Assembly (NCBI GenBank): GCA_031291475.1
Contig: JARLIY010000088.1
Location: forward strand, 1-53,146
Length of the DNA: 53,146 bases
Reading direction: 5' to 3'
DNA from: Xanthobacteraceae bacterium
GTDB taxonomy: Bacteria > Pseudomonadota > Alphaproteobacteria > Rhizobiales > Xanthobacteraceae
Position numbers and translations under genes: made by a program. The notes under the pieces were generated by a model, which saw only the letters and a list, made by a program, of their open reading frames with translations, did no database searches and had not been told where the DNA came from. Positions 1 through 8,269 of this stretch are shown here, piece after piece (position 1 is the first letter of the stretch; the number at the start of each line of letters is the position of its first letter).

Positions 1-49
1 GAAAAACCGACTTCGCGATGTCGAGACCAATCGTAGAAATCGTTTGCAT
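1..49 (-). CDS. IS110-family transposase, N-terminal fragment (cut by window edge)
   Basis: The reverse strand from position 49 encodes MQTISTIGLDIAKSVF before the window ends. GLDIAKSVF is the usual first strand of the DEDD (RuvC-like) domain of IS110 transposases, and its Asp is the first catalytic acidic residue. A strong ribosome site (GGAGGAG) precedes the ATG by about 5 nt. The family inserts circular intermediates site-specifically, guided in studied members by a bridge RNA encoded at the element end. Only 16 residues are visible, so intactness cannot be judged. The motif is distinctive enough for the family call but not for the subgroup. Confidence 0.82.
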   Translation of the reverse strand, partial: MQTISTIGLDIAKSVF

Positions 50-200
50 GGATAGCTCCTCCGAATCGTGGGAGCCTTAAACAGCGCCCACATCTTTGGC
101 ACTCTCGTGCCCGTGGAGGAGCCGTCCACAGCATCAAAAGCGGACGAGACGGCTCTAATTCGTGATGTCTGCTCCTCCCCCGAAAGCAGCCATTGCCTGC
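50..200 (-). ncRNA. Structured left end of the IS110-like element, candidate bridge RNA
   Basis: This non-coding stretch upstream of the transposase start is rich in inverted repeats. GAGCCGTC (119-126) pairs with GACGGCTC (148-155). GGAGGAGC (115-122) pairs with GCTCCTCC (171-178). GTGGA (113-117) pairs with TCCAC (125-129), and GTGGG (68-72) with CCCAC (87-91). Several arms overlap, so alternative folds are likely. In IS110-group elements the bridge RNA lies in the long non-coding end before the transposase, on the same strand, and is roughly this size. The outer boundary is a guess: no terminal repeat is visible and the element must end before about 254. Confidence 0.45.
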
Positions 201-254
201 CACATTTTATGAGTACACGCCCTAGACATAACCGCAAAAATGCGACAGCGTCGT

Positions 255-626
255 TTAATCAGTGTTTTTTCTTAAAGGCGCGTTGAGCACCTCTGCTGCC
301 GCCTGGGTATAAGTTTCTCCAAGACTTTTAATTTGCTCACCAAATAAAGCCAATTGAGACTGCATGAATTCGGCCTGAATAGGCACGACCTCCATGAGAT
401 CTTTCGCTTGGCTTAGTTTGTGCGCGTAGTCGCGAGCAATCGCTATGTTCTTCTGGGCAGAGGCCTTTGCTTTTCCACCTAACTCAGTCTCACCCATCGG
501 GTGAGATGAAATGGTCTTCTGAAGAAAATCGAGATATTGATTCACTGACTTCAGGACCTCCTCTCTGACCAGTCCTACGAACTGATCCAGCGTTACGTTC
601 CAATCTGTCATTTTCTCGTTTGCCAT
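255..626 (-). CDS. Phasin family protein
   Basis: The 123-residue, mostly helical protein has the pattern of short phasins, which coat polyhydroxyalkanoate granules: an N-terminal amphipathic region, a central A/K-rich helix, then FMQSQLALFGEQIKSLGE and AAAEVLNAP near the C-terminus. There is no signal peptide or membrane span, which fits a granule-surface or cytosolic protein. An AGGAGC ribosome site lies about 6 nt before the ATG. Base composition is visibly more AT-rich than the following genes, and the gene abuts an IS110-type end, so recent acquisition is possible. No PHA synthase gene is present nearby. The family call is good; the granule role is inferred. Confidence 0.75.
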   Translation of the reverse strand: MANEKMTDWNVTLDQFVGLVREEVLKSVNQYLDFLQKTISSHPMGETELGGKAKASAQKNIAIARDYAHKLSQAKDLMEVVPIQAEFMQSQLALFGEQIKSLGETYTQAAAEVLNAPLRKNTD

Positions 627-786
627 TGTGGTGCTCCTAGGAAACAGAGAAGATAGCCTAAAGCCACAGCGTTAGATGGCGCGAACGTGACCCCATGGCG
701 GCGCTTACCTTAAATCCCGCACCTTTTATTGATCCAAGTCAACAACCGTCCCTACCGCACCAATCGAGATCAATCGGTGCGCGCCG

Positions 787-1542
787 CTAGAACAAAGTCG
801 GCTGGTCGTCGCGTTTCTTTTGCTTGGCTTCGGCAGCCGGCGTCGGCGCGGCTTCCGGCTGACCGGGTTTTGCCGGCGACACCGCCTCGATGAGGCGCGG
901 ATCGTCGTTGGCGACGCGGTTAACCGCCGGCGAAATTTCATAACATTCGAACAATCCCTCGGGTGCCGGCGCGATCAGCGCCGCGGCGGTCAGCGCATCG
1001 ACCCTGGCGCAATCGAGCCAGAGGTTGAACGCCTCCGGCGCGACCACGACCGGCATGCGGTCGTGGATGGCGGCGAGCGCGCGATTGGCCCGCGTGGTGA
1101 CAATGGCGGCGGTGTCGACCTCTTCGCCGTTCGGCCCGGTCCAGGTCTCCCACAGTCCGGCAAAGGCGATCGGCCCGCCGGATTTGGGGCGCACGAAATA
1201 GGGCCGCTTCGGTCCGCCGCTGCTGCTTCCCCATTCGTAGAAGCCGTCGGCCGGGATCAGGCAACGCCGCCGCCGCATGGCGTTCCGGAACGAGGGTTTG
1301 TCGAGCACGAATTCGCCGCGCGCATTGACCAGGAGCGAAAACGCCTTCGGATCCTTCACCCAGGCGGGAACGAAACCCCACCGCACAAGCGCGAAAGCGC
1401 GCTTGCCGTCGACGAGCCGCACGATCGGGATCGGCTGGGTCGGCGCCACATTGTAACGCGACGGGAAATTCGGCGCTTCCTCATAGCCGAACAGCGCCCT
1501 GACGGCGTCCGCAGGCGAGGTGATGACATAGCGTCCGCACAT
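787..1542 (-). CDS. SOS response-associated peptidase (SRAP, YedK/HMCES-like)
   Basis: SRAP proteins shield abasic sites in single-stranded DNA by forming a thiazolidine crosslink through the amino-terminal Cys. The start is placed at the internal ATG at 1542 because this makes MCGR the N-terminus and exposes Cys2; a longer frame to 1584 would bury it. Other family residues are visible: the Asn of VNARGEF, the Glu of DGFYEW and the His of IHDRMPV, matching the Asn75, Glu105 and His160 roles in E. coli YedK. The product is 251 residues with an Ala/Pro/Lys-rich tail ending QPTLF, common in alphaproteobacterial members. No LexA-like box was seen directly upstream. Confidence 0.93.
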   Translation of the reverse strand: MCGRYVITSPADAVRALFGYEEAPNFPSRYNVAPTQPIPIVRLVDGKRAFALVRWGFVPAWVKDPKAFSLLVNARGEFVLDKPSFRNAMRRRRCLIPADGFYEWGSSSGGPKRPYFVRPKSGGPIAFAGLWETWTGPNGEEVDTAAIVTTRANRALAAIHDRMPVVVAPEAFNLWLDCARVDALTAAALIAPAPEGLFECYEISPAVNRVANDDPRLIEAVSPAKPGQPEAAPTPAAEAKQKKRDDQPTLF

Positions 1543-1616
1543 TGGGGTAAGCTTCCAACCTCCGGCGGCGACGGTGACGCGCACCGTGACCGATCATAGC
1601 CAAATGGGATCGCTCC

Positions 1617-2066
1617 TTGACCTCTACCACTGGGCAAGCCCGAACTTATCCAAGCCGGCCGTATCTGGCGGTCAGCGCAGCCGTCTTTCGTGACGGGCGC
1701 GTGCTGATCGTGCGCCGGGCGCAGCCGCCGGCTCATGGCCTCTATACGCTGCCGGGCGGCGGTGTCGAACTGGGCGAGACGCTCGAGCAGGCGGTGATGC
1801 GGGAGGTCCGCGAGGAAACGGGCCTCGACATCGAGCCGGTCGCGCTCGCCGGCTATCGGCAGATGATTGCGCGCGATGCCGCCGGACGGATCGAGCGCCA
1901 TTTCGTCATTCTGCCGTTTGCGGCGCGCTGGCTCGCCGGCGAGGTTTCGCTGAACGCGGAAGTGGCCGAGGCGAAGTGGCTTTTGCCCGCGGAGATCGGG
2001 GCGCTCAATACCACCGAGGGGCTCGCCGAGATCGTCGCTGCCGCCTGGCAACGGATCGCCGGATAA
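1617..2066 (+). CDS. Nudix hydrolase
   Basis: The 149-residue protein carries a complete Nudix box from about Gly48 to Leu70, reading GGVELGE, seven residues, then REVREETGL. The Glu residues of REVREE bind the metal used to cleave nucleoside diphosphate-linked substrates. The size fits single-domain housecleaning or ADP-ribose-type hydrolases, but the substrate cannot be read from sequence. The start is the TTG at 1617: an in-frame stop lies upstream, no ATG is in frame, and a GGGA sits about 7 nt before it. The gene is divergent from the SRAP gene and followed closely by the TIGR02301 gene. Confidence 0.88.
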   Translation: MTSTTGQARTYPSRPYLAVSAAVFRDGRVLIVRRAQPPAHGLYTLPGGGVELGETLEQAVMREVREETGLDIEPVALAGYRQMIARDAAGRIERHFVILPFAARWLAGEVSLNAEVAEAKWLLPAEIGALNTTEGLAEIVAAAWQRIAG

Positions 2067-2138
2067 CCGTCTCAACCATGCCGCGTGGTGATGCTTGGCG
2101 CGCGGCCCGCTCGACCGCTATCCTCGCTCCGGATTCCA

Positions 2139-2675
2139 ATGCCGCGAACCCCGCTCATCCTTTCGCTGCTGCTTTGCCTTGGCGCCGGCCCCGCCGCGGC
2201 ACAGCTTCCGCTACAAACCCAGCCGCCGCAGGCTCAGCCACGGCCGCCGGCCGCGCCGCAATTTGCCCCGCAGGCGCAGCCTCGGCCGCAGGCTTCGCCG
2301 CAATTTGCCCCGCAAGGGCAGCCGCGGCCGGGCCAGCCGCACGCGCAGCCGCAGACCCCGGCGCAAAACACGCCCGCGCCCTATGACCGCGATTTGCAGC
2401 GTCTTTCAGAGATCCTCGGCTCGCTGCATTTCCTGCGCGCCATCTGCGGCACGAACGAAGGCCAGAAGTGGCGGGACGAGGCGCAGACCCTGATCGACGC
2501 CGAAGCGCCGGCTGGCGAACGGCACAATCAAATGGTGGCGAGCTTCAACCGCGGCTATCGCGCCTTCCAGCAGAGCTACCGCACCTGCACGCCGGCGGCC
2601 AATTTCGCCATTCGGCGCTATCTCGAGCAAGGGGCCAAAATCGCCCGCGAAATCACCGCCCGTTACGCCAATTGA
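2139..2675 (+). CDS. TIGR02301 family exported protein
   Basis: The 178-residue protein begins with a signal peptide (MPRTPLILSLLLCLG, probable cut after PAAA), continues with a Pro/Gln/Ala-rich linker of tandem 14-residue units, and ends in a conserved helical domain starting YDRDLQRLSEILGSLHFLRAICG. That domain matches TIGR02301, a family of unknown function from Rhizobiales. Two Cys (ICGTNE and RTCTPA) may form a disulfide in the periplasm. The start at 2139 is preferred over upstream in-frame starts because it gives a clean signal sequence. It follows the Nudix gene on the same strand and may share its transcript. Confidence 0.8.
   Translation: MPRTPLILSLLLCLGAGPAAAQLPLQTQPPQAQPRPPAAPQFAPQAQPRPQASPQFAPQGQPRPGQPHAQPQTPAQNTPAPYDRDLQRLSEILGSLHFLRAICGTNEGQKWRDEAQTLIDAEAPAGERHNQMVASFNRGYRAFQQSYRTCTPAANFAIRRYLEQGAKIAREITARYAN
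2229..2354 (+). repeat. Three tandem 42-bp units encoding a Pro/Gln-rich linker
   Basis: Within the TIGR02301 gene, units at 2229-2270, 2271-2312 and 2313-2354 encode the 14-residue pattern Q-x-Q-P-R-P followed by eight residues, PQFAP ending the first two. The core CCGCAATTTGCCCCGCA occurs identically at 2256 and 2298. Unit number probably varies between strains by slippage, which would change linker length without breaking the frame. Confidence 0.75.
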
Positions 2676-2824
2676 GGCCCCGTTTCCGCATAGCAAAAAC
2701 CACCTATCTAACGGAATAAGCTTTCGAATTAACCCTTCCTCAAGGTTCGACTTAGCGTCCGCCGGGGCCGTGCTAACGTCCGCCGGACAGGGACGCTGCC
2801 GGGCTGCGGCGACATTAGAAACTA

Positions 2825-3091
2825 ATGACAACGGCGACGCAAACTCCCACGGCACACGAAGCCGTGCCGGACCACGAACAAAAGCGCCTCGCGCTCGGTT
2901 ATCTGCAGGATGCGTGGGCGGAAGCGCATCACGAAGGCATCGACGGCGATTGCCTGGCGCAAACCGCGCTGTTTCTCGCGCTTGCCGAGCTGATTTCGAC
3001 CTACGGCGAGGAAGCCACCGCCCGCTACACCGAAAATTTTGCGCTGCGTATCCGCAACGGCGAATTCTCCGTCGAGCTGTCGCGGCAATAA
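2825..3091 (+). CDS. Conserved small hypothetical protein
   Basis: The 88-residue acidic, helix-forming protein (core LGYLQDAWAEAHHEGIDGDCL and TYGEEATARYTENFALRIRNGEFS) has no signal peptide or membrane span and one Cys. I do not recognise a named domain; small soluble proteins of this type next to ygfZ-like genes occur in Rhizobiales. Its ATG lies 149 bp after the TIGR02301 stop. Upstream are a TTAACCC motif near 2730 and two copies of CGTCCGCCGG (2756 and 2777) 21 bp apart, which could be part of its promoter. Function is unknown. Confidence 0.65.
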   Translation: MTTATQTPTAHEAVPDHEQKRLALGYLQDAWAEAHHEGIDGDCLAQTALFLALAELISTYGEEATARYTENFALRIRNGEFSVELSRQ

Positions 3092-3204
3092 TGGCCGCAG
3101 CGCTTTCGGCTTAACGCCGCACTGTCGCTACGAACCCTTGAGGGGAACCGGCCGGCGTCTTAGCTTGCGCTGGTGCCAGGAAACTTCCCATCAAGATTCC
3201 CGCT

Positions 3205-4095
3205 ATGAAGGCCGCCCTCCTCCCCGACCGCGGCGTGGTCAAGGTCGCCGGCGACGACGCGCGGAACTTTCTTCACGGGCTCGTCAGCGCCGATATCCTC
3301 AAGCTCGCGCCGGGAGAAGCGCGTTTTTCCGCGTTGTTGTCGCCGCAAGGCAAGATTTTCGCCGATTTTATCATCGTCGAGGCGCCGGCGCGGGACGGCG
3401 GCGGTTTCTTCCTCGACGCGCCGCGCGCGCTCGTCCAATCCCTCGTGGCCAAGCTCAACATGTACAAGTTGCGCTCCCGGGTGATGATCGAAGATCTATC
3501 CGAAGTTCTCGGCGTACTGGCGGCTTGGGACGGCAGCGGCAAAGGCACGTTTGGCCTCGCCTACGCCGATCCCCGCCTGCCGGCGCTGGGGGTTCGCGTG
3601 ATGCTGCCGCCGCATCGCGCCCCCGACGCGGCCACGGGCCTCGGCGCCACACTCGTCGATGCGGGCGCCTACGACGCCCATCGCATCGCGCTCGGCATCC
3701 CGCACGGCGGCGTCGATTTCAGTTACGGAGACGCCTTTCCCCACGAAAGCGACATGGACCAGCTCGGCGGCGTCGATTTCGCCAAGGGCTGCTATGTCGG
3801 CCAGGAAGTGGTTTCGCGCATGGAGCATCGCGGTATCGCGCGCACGCGCGCCGTGCCGGTTCGCTATGAGGGCGTCATGCCCGAGGCTGGTGTCGCGGTC
3901 ACGGCCGGAGAGCGCCAGGTCGGCACGATGGGATCGGCGGCCGGTGGCCGCGGGCTCGCGCTTCTTCGCCTCGACCGCGTCGCGGACGCGTTCACTCACG
4001 GTGAGCCGCTCATTGCCGGCGGCATTGCCATCCGGCCGGTCAAGCCCGACTGGGCGCGCTTTGCCTTTCCCGACGGCTCCAAAGCTGCCGAGTAA
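3205..4095 (+). CDS. ygfZ: Folate-binding YgfZ-family protein (CAF17-like)
   Basis: YgfZ and CAF17 use folate to assist assembly or repair of certain Fe-S enzymes. The 296-residue product shows the diagnostic K-G-C-Y-x-G-Q-E motif at residues 194-201, followed by VVSRMEHRG, within a GcvT-like fold. The length fits alphaproteobacterial members. It ends 8 bp before the tag gene on the same strand, so the two are likely co-transcribed. In this window its possible clients include Fe-S proteins such as MutY and ETF-QO, though that is inference. The Cys of the motif, important in E. coli YgfZ, is present. Confidence 0.92.
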   Translation: MKAALLPDRGVVKVAGDDARNFLHGLVSADILKLAPGEARFSALLSPQGKIFADFIIVEAPARDGGGFFLDAPRALVQSLVAKLNMYKLRSRVMIEDLSEVLGVLAAWDGSGKGTFGLAYADPRLPALGVRVMLPPHRAPDAATGLGATLVDAGAYDAHRIALGIPHGGVDFSYGDAFPHESDMDQLGGVDFAKGCYVGQEVVSRMEHRGIARTRAVPVRYEGVMPEAGVAVTAGERQVGTMGSAAGGRGLALLRLDRVADAFTHGEPLIAGGIAIRPVKPDWARFAFPDGSKAAE

Positions 4096-4103
4096 GCCGC
4101 CGC

Positions 4104-4721
4104 ATGACCGCCGCTCCTTCTCCTGTCGTTGCCGATGCCGGGCTCGTGCGCTGTCCCTGGCCAAAGAATGACGCGCTTTATTGCGCCTATCACGACCAGG
4201 AATGGGGCGTGCCCGAATTCGATGACCGCGCGCTTTACGAAAAGCTCGTGCTTGACGGCTTCCAGGCCGGTCTGTCGTGGATCATCATTCTGCGCAAACG
4301 CGAGAATTTTCGCCGCGCCTTCGGCGGATTTATGCCGGAGAAAATCGCGCGATATACGCCGAAGAAGATCGAGCGGCTGATGCAGGACGCCGGCATTGTG
4401 CGCAACCGGGCCAAGATCGAAGGCGCCGTCCTTTCCGCGCGGGCCTTCCTCGCGGTGATGGAGAAGGGGCCCGGCTTTTCGCAGCTTTTATGGGATTTCG
4501 TCGACGGCAAGCCGAAGGTGAACCGCTTCCGCAGCATGCGGCAGGTTCCGGCGGAGACGCCGGTCTCGCGCGCGATGTCGAAGGAGTTGGCGCAGCGCGG
4601 GTTCAAATTCTGCGGGCCGACCATCGTTTACGCCTTCATGCAGGCGGTCGGCATGGTCAACGACCATTTGATGACCTGCCATCGTCACGAAGCGGTGCAG
4701 AAGCTCACTGGGAAAGTTTGA
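4104..4721 (+). CDS. tag: DNA-3-methyladenine glycosylase I
   Basis: Tag removes 3-methyladenine from alkylated DNA. The 205-residue protein aligns along the whole E. coli enzyme: C17 and H30 (13 apart, as Cys4 and His17) and the late HLMTC pair (as His175 and Cys179) form the structural zinc site; GFQAGLSWI and RGFKFCGPT are conserved. Asp51 sits where E. coli has the active-site Glu38, which may be normal for this lineage. The gene lies 8 bp after ygfZ. A dispersed palindrome follows its stop and separates it from the convergent ABC genes. Confidence 0.95.
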   Translation: MTAAPSPVVADAGLVRCPWPKNDALYCAYHDQEWGVPEFDDRALYEKLVLDGFQAGLSWIIILRKRENFRRAFGGFMPEKIARYTPKKIERLMQDAGIVRNRAKIEGAVLSARAFLAVMEKGPGFSQLLWDFVDGKPKVNRFRSMRQVPAETPVSRAMSKELAQRGFKFCGPTIVYAFMQAVGMVNDHLMTCHRHEAVQKLTGKV

Positions 4722-4725
4722 GATT

Positions 4726-4765
4726 GTCATTCCGGGGCCGGGCGCAGCGAGGAGCCCGGAATGAC
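4726..4765. repeat. Dispersed palindrome, type A (GTCATTCCGGG arms)
   Basis: Perfect 11-bp arms GTCATTCCGGG (4726-4736) and CCCGGAATGAC (4755-4765) enclose an 18-bp loop. The same arms bound the element at 21829-21929, and a left arm alone remains at 29509. Its place between two convergent genes suggests it also works as a bidirectional transcript end, although it has no T-run. Confidence 0.85.
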
Positions 4766-4767
4766 GC

Positions 4768-7287
4768 TTACCCGCTCGCGGCGCGGCGTCGCGCGATACT
4801 GAAGAAGATCGCGGCCAACACAGTCAGCGTGCCGATGACGGTGTAATGCACCGAAGAATTGGCGTTGATGTAGGAGGAGGCGCTCGATGTCGCCTGCACC
4901 AAAGCCGCACCAAAAAGGGTGCTGACGAATGAGCCTCGCCCGCCGGCGACGCTGGCGCCGCCCAAAACCACGACGGTGATGCTCATCAGCGTGTAATCGG
5001 TACCGGTCGAGGGTGAGCCGATGCCGACCTGGCCGGCGAGCATCAGCCCGCCGATGCCGGTCAGAAGGCCGGAGATCGCAAATGCGAGCCAAGTCAGGCG
5101 CCGGCTGTCGATGCCGAGCCGATGGCTGGCGAGCGGGCTGGAACCGACGGCGCGGAAGTTGCGGCCGAAGGCGGTGCGGAAGAGCAGCCATTCGGCTCCG
5201 GCGACCATCAGCAAGGTCAGGGCCAGCCCGGCCGGCAAGAACCAGATCCGAAACTGCGCGGCGTCCGAGATTGCGTCGTCGATAGAGCCGGCCGCGACCG
5301 GGCGCAGCAACAGCGAGACGCCTTGCAGCCCGATGAAGGTCGCGATTGTCACCACGATCGCCGGCAACCGCAGCGATGTGATCAGCAGGCCCTGCAACAA
5401 GCCGAAGCCGACGGTGAACAGCAAAATGAGAATAAGCCCGGCGACCAGCGGCCCGGTGGTGACGCCATCGGGCGCCAGAAATGAAGCCAGCACGACGCAG
5501 AGTCCGGCCAGTGCGCCGATCGAAAGATCGATGGCGCCCACCAGCACTGTCGCCAGTTGCGCGCTCGAGAGGAACCCCAGGATGGCGAGAAAAGTCAGCA
5601 TGCTCTTGATCGAGAATGCCGATAGAAAGTAGCCGTTCAACGCTTGCGTGCCGCCGAGAATGATGACGGTGAGGACGGCGAGCAGCAAAGCGGGAAAGTG
5701 GTCGCTGGCGTAAAATTCGCGCCACCGGTGGTCGGCCCTCGCGGCGGGCGCCTTGGCGGCGCGCGATACCGTGGCGGTCAGATTGGCTTCAGTGATGGCG
5801 GCGTCGGTGACCGCGGCGCCTGACAATTCATGAACGATGCGGCCGCGGGCGAAGATCAACACGCGGTCGCACATGCCTTCAAGCTCGATGCCGTCGGACG
5901 ACGAAGCCAGGACCGCCAAGCCCTGATCGGCGATAGCCCGCAACCGCTGGTAAATCTCGCTGCGCGCGCCGATATCGACTCCCTTGGTCGGCTCGTCCAC
6001 CAGCAGCACCGTCGGCCGCGCCGAGATTTCGCGGCCGAGCAGCGCCTTTTGCTGATTGCCGCCGGACAGTTCGTTGAGCGTGGATTCGATCGAGGCGGCG
6101 CGTATGCGCAAATCATCCATGATTTTCTTGGCACGGCCGGCTTCGGCAGCGCGGTCGATCACATCGAAGCGCGAGACCGATTCCAGGAAGCCGAGACTGA
6201 AATTCTCGCGCAGCGTGAGATTGAGAAACACGCCTTCGTCATGACGGTCGTCGGTGATGAAGCCGACGCCGGCCTGGCGAAAAGCGCCGGGGCTGTCGCC
6301 CGAAATTTTGACGCGAGCGACCGACACTTCGCCGCCGGCGCGGCGGTCGATGCCGGCGGCCGCGCGGATGAATTCGCGCTGGCCTTCGCCTTCGATGCCG
6401 GCCAGGCCGACGATCTCGCCCGCATGGACGACGAGATCGACCTGGTCGAAACCGCGCCCGCTCAGGCCCTCGACCGCGAACAAGGGAGCGCCGACAAATT
6501 TCGCCTTGGCGGGAAAAATCTGGCCGAGCGGCCGGCCGGCGATCAGCGCCACGATCTCGGCCGGCGTGATCGAACCGGCGAGGCGGCTGTCGATAATCTC
6601 GCCATCGCGCATCACCGAGATGCGATCGGCCAACTCGTCGACCTCGTGCAGGCGATGCGAGACATAGACGATGCCGACGCCGTCTCGTTTCAACGCGCCG
6701 ATCAGGCCGAAAAGCTTGCGCACGTCGGCTTGCTGCAGCGGCTCGGTCGGTTCGTCGAGGAAGAGTACTTTCGGATTGGTGGCAAGCGCGCGCGCGATCT
6801 CGACGACGTGGCGCTGCGCCAGCGACAGATCCGCAACGCGCTTGTTGAGCGGCATGCGCAGCTCATCGGTAGCGATCCGGGCCAGCACGCGCTCGGCTTC
6901 GGCGGCGCCCCCGGGGCCCGCCAATGACGGCGCCGCGAGTTGAAGGTTCTCCAGCACGGTGAGGTCGGGCGCCAACGCCGGATGCTGGTAGACGACCGCC
7001 ACACCGTCCTCGCGCATCTGGCGCGGATCGGGCGCATCGACGTGCTTGCCGTCGTAATAGATGGCGCCGGCATCGGCATGTAACACGCCGGCGGCAATGC
7101 CGATCAGCGTCGATTTACCGGCGCCGTTCTCGCCGACTACGGCATGGACCTCGCCGGGATAGATCAGGACGTCGACGCCTTTGAGCGCCTGCACCGGACC
7201 GAAACTCTTGCGCAGGCCGACGAGCGACATGACCGGCACGTGCGCCGTGACTGGCGTCGACGGGGCTGCATTGACGACGTCATGCAT
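4768..7287 (-). CDS. Sugar-type ABC transporter, fused ATPase (two NBDs) and permease
   Basis: One 839-residue frame joins an RbsA/MglA-type tandem ATPase to an RbsC-type permease. NBD1 has Walker A GENGAGKST (52-60), signature LSLAQRH (154-160) and Walker B VLFLDEP (174-180). NBD2 has the usual degenerate Walker A (GIEGEGQRE), signature LSGGNQQK (407-414) and Walker B VLLVDEP (427-433). The ATPase ends naturally near residue 508, a hydrophilic linker of about 22 residues follows, and multiple membrane spans run from about 530 to the end. Its start overlaps the upstream permease stop by 8 bp. The joined frame reads smoothly, so this is a real fusion rather than two genes. The substrate is probably a sugar or similar polyol, not identifiable here. 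Confidence 0.93.
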   Translation of the reverse strand: MHDVVNAAPSTPVTAHVPVMSLVGLRKSFGPVQALKGVDVLIYPGEVHAVVGENGAGKSTLIGIAAGVLHADAGAIYYDGKHVDAPDPRQMREDGVAVVYQHPALAPDLTVLENLQLAAPSLAGPGGAAEAERVLARIATDELRMPLNKRVADLSLAQRHVVEIARALATNPKVLFLDEPTEPLQQADVRKLFGLIGALKRDGVGIVYVSHRLHEVDELADRISVMRDGEIIDSRLAGSITPAEIVALIAGRPLGQIFPAKAKFVGAPLFAVEGLSGRGFDQVDLVVHAGEIVGLAGIEGEGQREFIRAAAGIDRRAGGEVSVARVKISGDSPGAFRQAGVGFITDDRHDEGVFLNLTLRENFSLGFLESVSRFDVIDRAAEAGRAKKIMDDLRIRAASIESTLNELSGGNQQKALLGREISARPTVLLVDEPTKGVDIGARSEIYQRLRAIADQGLAVLASSSDGIELEGMCDRVLIFARGRIVHELSGAAVTDAAITEANLTATVSRAAKAPAARADHRWREFYASDHFPALLLAVLTVIILGGTQALNGYFLSAFSIKSMLTFLAILGFLSSAQLATVLVGAIDLSIGALAGLCVVLASFLAPDGVTTGPLVAGLILILLFTVGFGLLQGLLITSLRLPAIVVTIATFIGLQGVSLLLRPVAAGSIDDAISDAAQFRIWFLPAGLALTLLMVAGAEWLLFRTAFGRNFRAVGSSPLASHRLGIDSRRLTWLAFAISGLLTGIGGLMLAGQVGIGSPSTGTDYTLMSITVVVLGGASVAGGRGSFVSTLFGAALVQATSSASSYINANSSVHYTVIGTLTVLAAIFFSIARRRAASG

Positions 7288-8269
7288 GGCGCAACCGCCG
7301 TGTTATTTCGGGAAGCGCCACGCCGCTGAGCACGATGATCGCATCGGCCAGATCCTCGGCGGAGCCGCCAAACCCGAGCGCGGTCACCAGTTGGGCAAGA
7401 TAGGTGAGAAAGAAAGCGCCGATCACGGTCGCCACGACGCTTCCCTTGGTGACGCCGCCGAGCGGATTGCCGCCGACGACGACCGCGGCAATGGTGCCGA
7501 GCAGATAAGGCAGCCCGCACAGGACGGTCGGCGAAACCAGATATCCCGAGAGCATGATCGCCGATATGGCGTACATCAGCCCCGCAATGGCGTAGGTCAA
7601 GATGCTGTAGAGCTTGAGCGGCACTCCCACCGCATGCGCCGCCGGCGGGTTGACGCTGACCGCGATGAAGCGGCGCCCGATCGTGGTGAAGGTCAGGACG
7701 AAGACCGTCGCCCCCGCCACCAGCAGCAGCACCCAGACCGTCGTCGGCACGTAGAGAAACCGGTCGACAAAGAAATTGACCATCATCATCGGCGACTGGA
7801 CCGAGGCGCCGGTCGAGACGAAATAGGTCAAGCCGAACAGGATGGCGTTGATGCCGATCGTGGTGACGAGCGGCGGCACGTCCAAAAGCGTGACGATGAG
7901 GCCGGTCACGGCGCCGATCGCCGCGCCGACGGCAAGTCCGGCCGCGACATAGAACAGCACCACGTGGAGATCGGTGCTGCCGTCCGGCAGCTTGGTCACG
8001 ACCACCGCCACAAACGACATGATGCCGGCGGTGGAGAGATCGAGGCCACGCTGCTGGATGACCAGATGCTGACCGATCGAGGCTACGGCCAGGATCGCGA
8101 AATACGGCAACGTCGAGAGGATCGCCGCCGAATTGACGGTGGAGGGCGCGGCGATGCCGCCGATCACCACCAAGAGCGCGGTGGCTACCAAGGCCTTCGT
8201 CGCCAGCGGGAGTTCGGTCAAATCTCTGCTAGGCCACGGCACCCGCAGAACGATCGTTCGATACTCCAT
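7280..8269 (-). CDS. ABC transporter permease, RbsC family
   Basis: The 329-residue integral membrane protein has about eight to ten hydrophobic spans and the conserved RbsC-family stretch AVVVGGNPLGGVTKGS near the C-terminus (compare GGxSxxGGxG). Members form the channel of sugar importers with a tandem ATPase and a periplasmic binding protein. It overlaps the fused ATPase-permease by 8 bp, so the system encodes two different permease halves, one free and one fused, predicting a heterodimeric channel. A GGGCGGGAA element lies before the ATG. A terminator-like hairpin at 8450-8487 separates it from the binding-protein gene. Confidence 0.9.
   Translation of the reverse strand: MEYRTIVLRVPWPSRDLTELPLATKALVATALLVVIGGIAAPSTVNSAAILSTLPYFAILAVASIGQHLVIQQRGLDLSTAGIMSFVAVVVTKLPDGSTDLHVVLFYVAAGLAVGAAIGAVTGLIVTLLDVPPLVTTIGINAILFGLTYFVSTGASVQSPMMMVNFFVDRFLYVPTTVWVLLLVAGATVFVLTFTTIGRRFIAVSVNPPAAHAVGVPLKLYSILTYAIAGLMYAISAIMLSGYLVSPTVLCGLPYLLGTIAAVVVGGNPLGGVTKGSVVATVIGAFFLTYLAQLVTALGFGGSAEDLADAIIVLSGVALPEITRRLRHA

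Noticed and set aside
68..286. 72-codon frame across the IS110 leader and the phasin end
   Set aside because: No ribosome site or recognisable sequence, and it runs through the inverted repeats of the leader and into the antisense of the phasin gene.
820..1599. 259-codon open frame antisense to the SRAP gene
   Set aside because: The SRAP frame has every catalytic residue; the antisense frame is Arg/Gly-rich and featureless.
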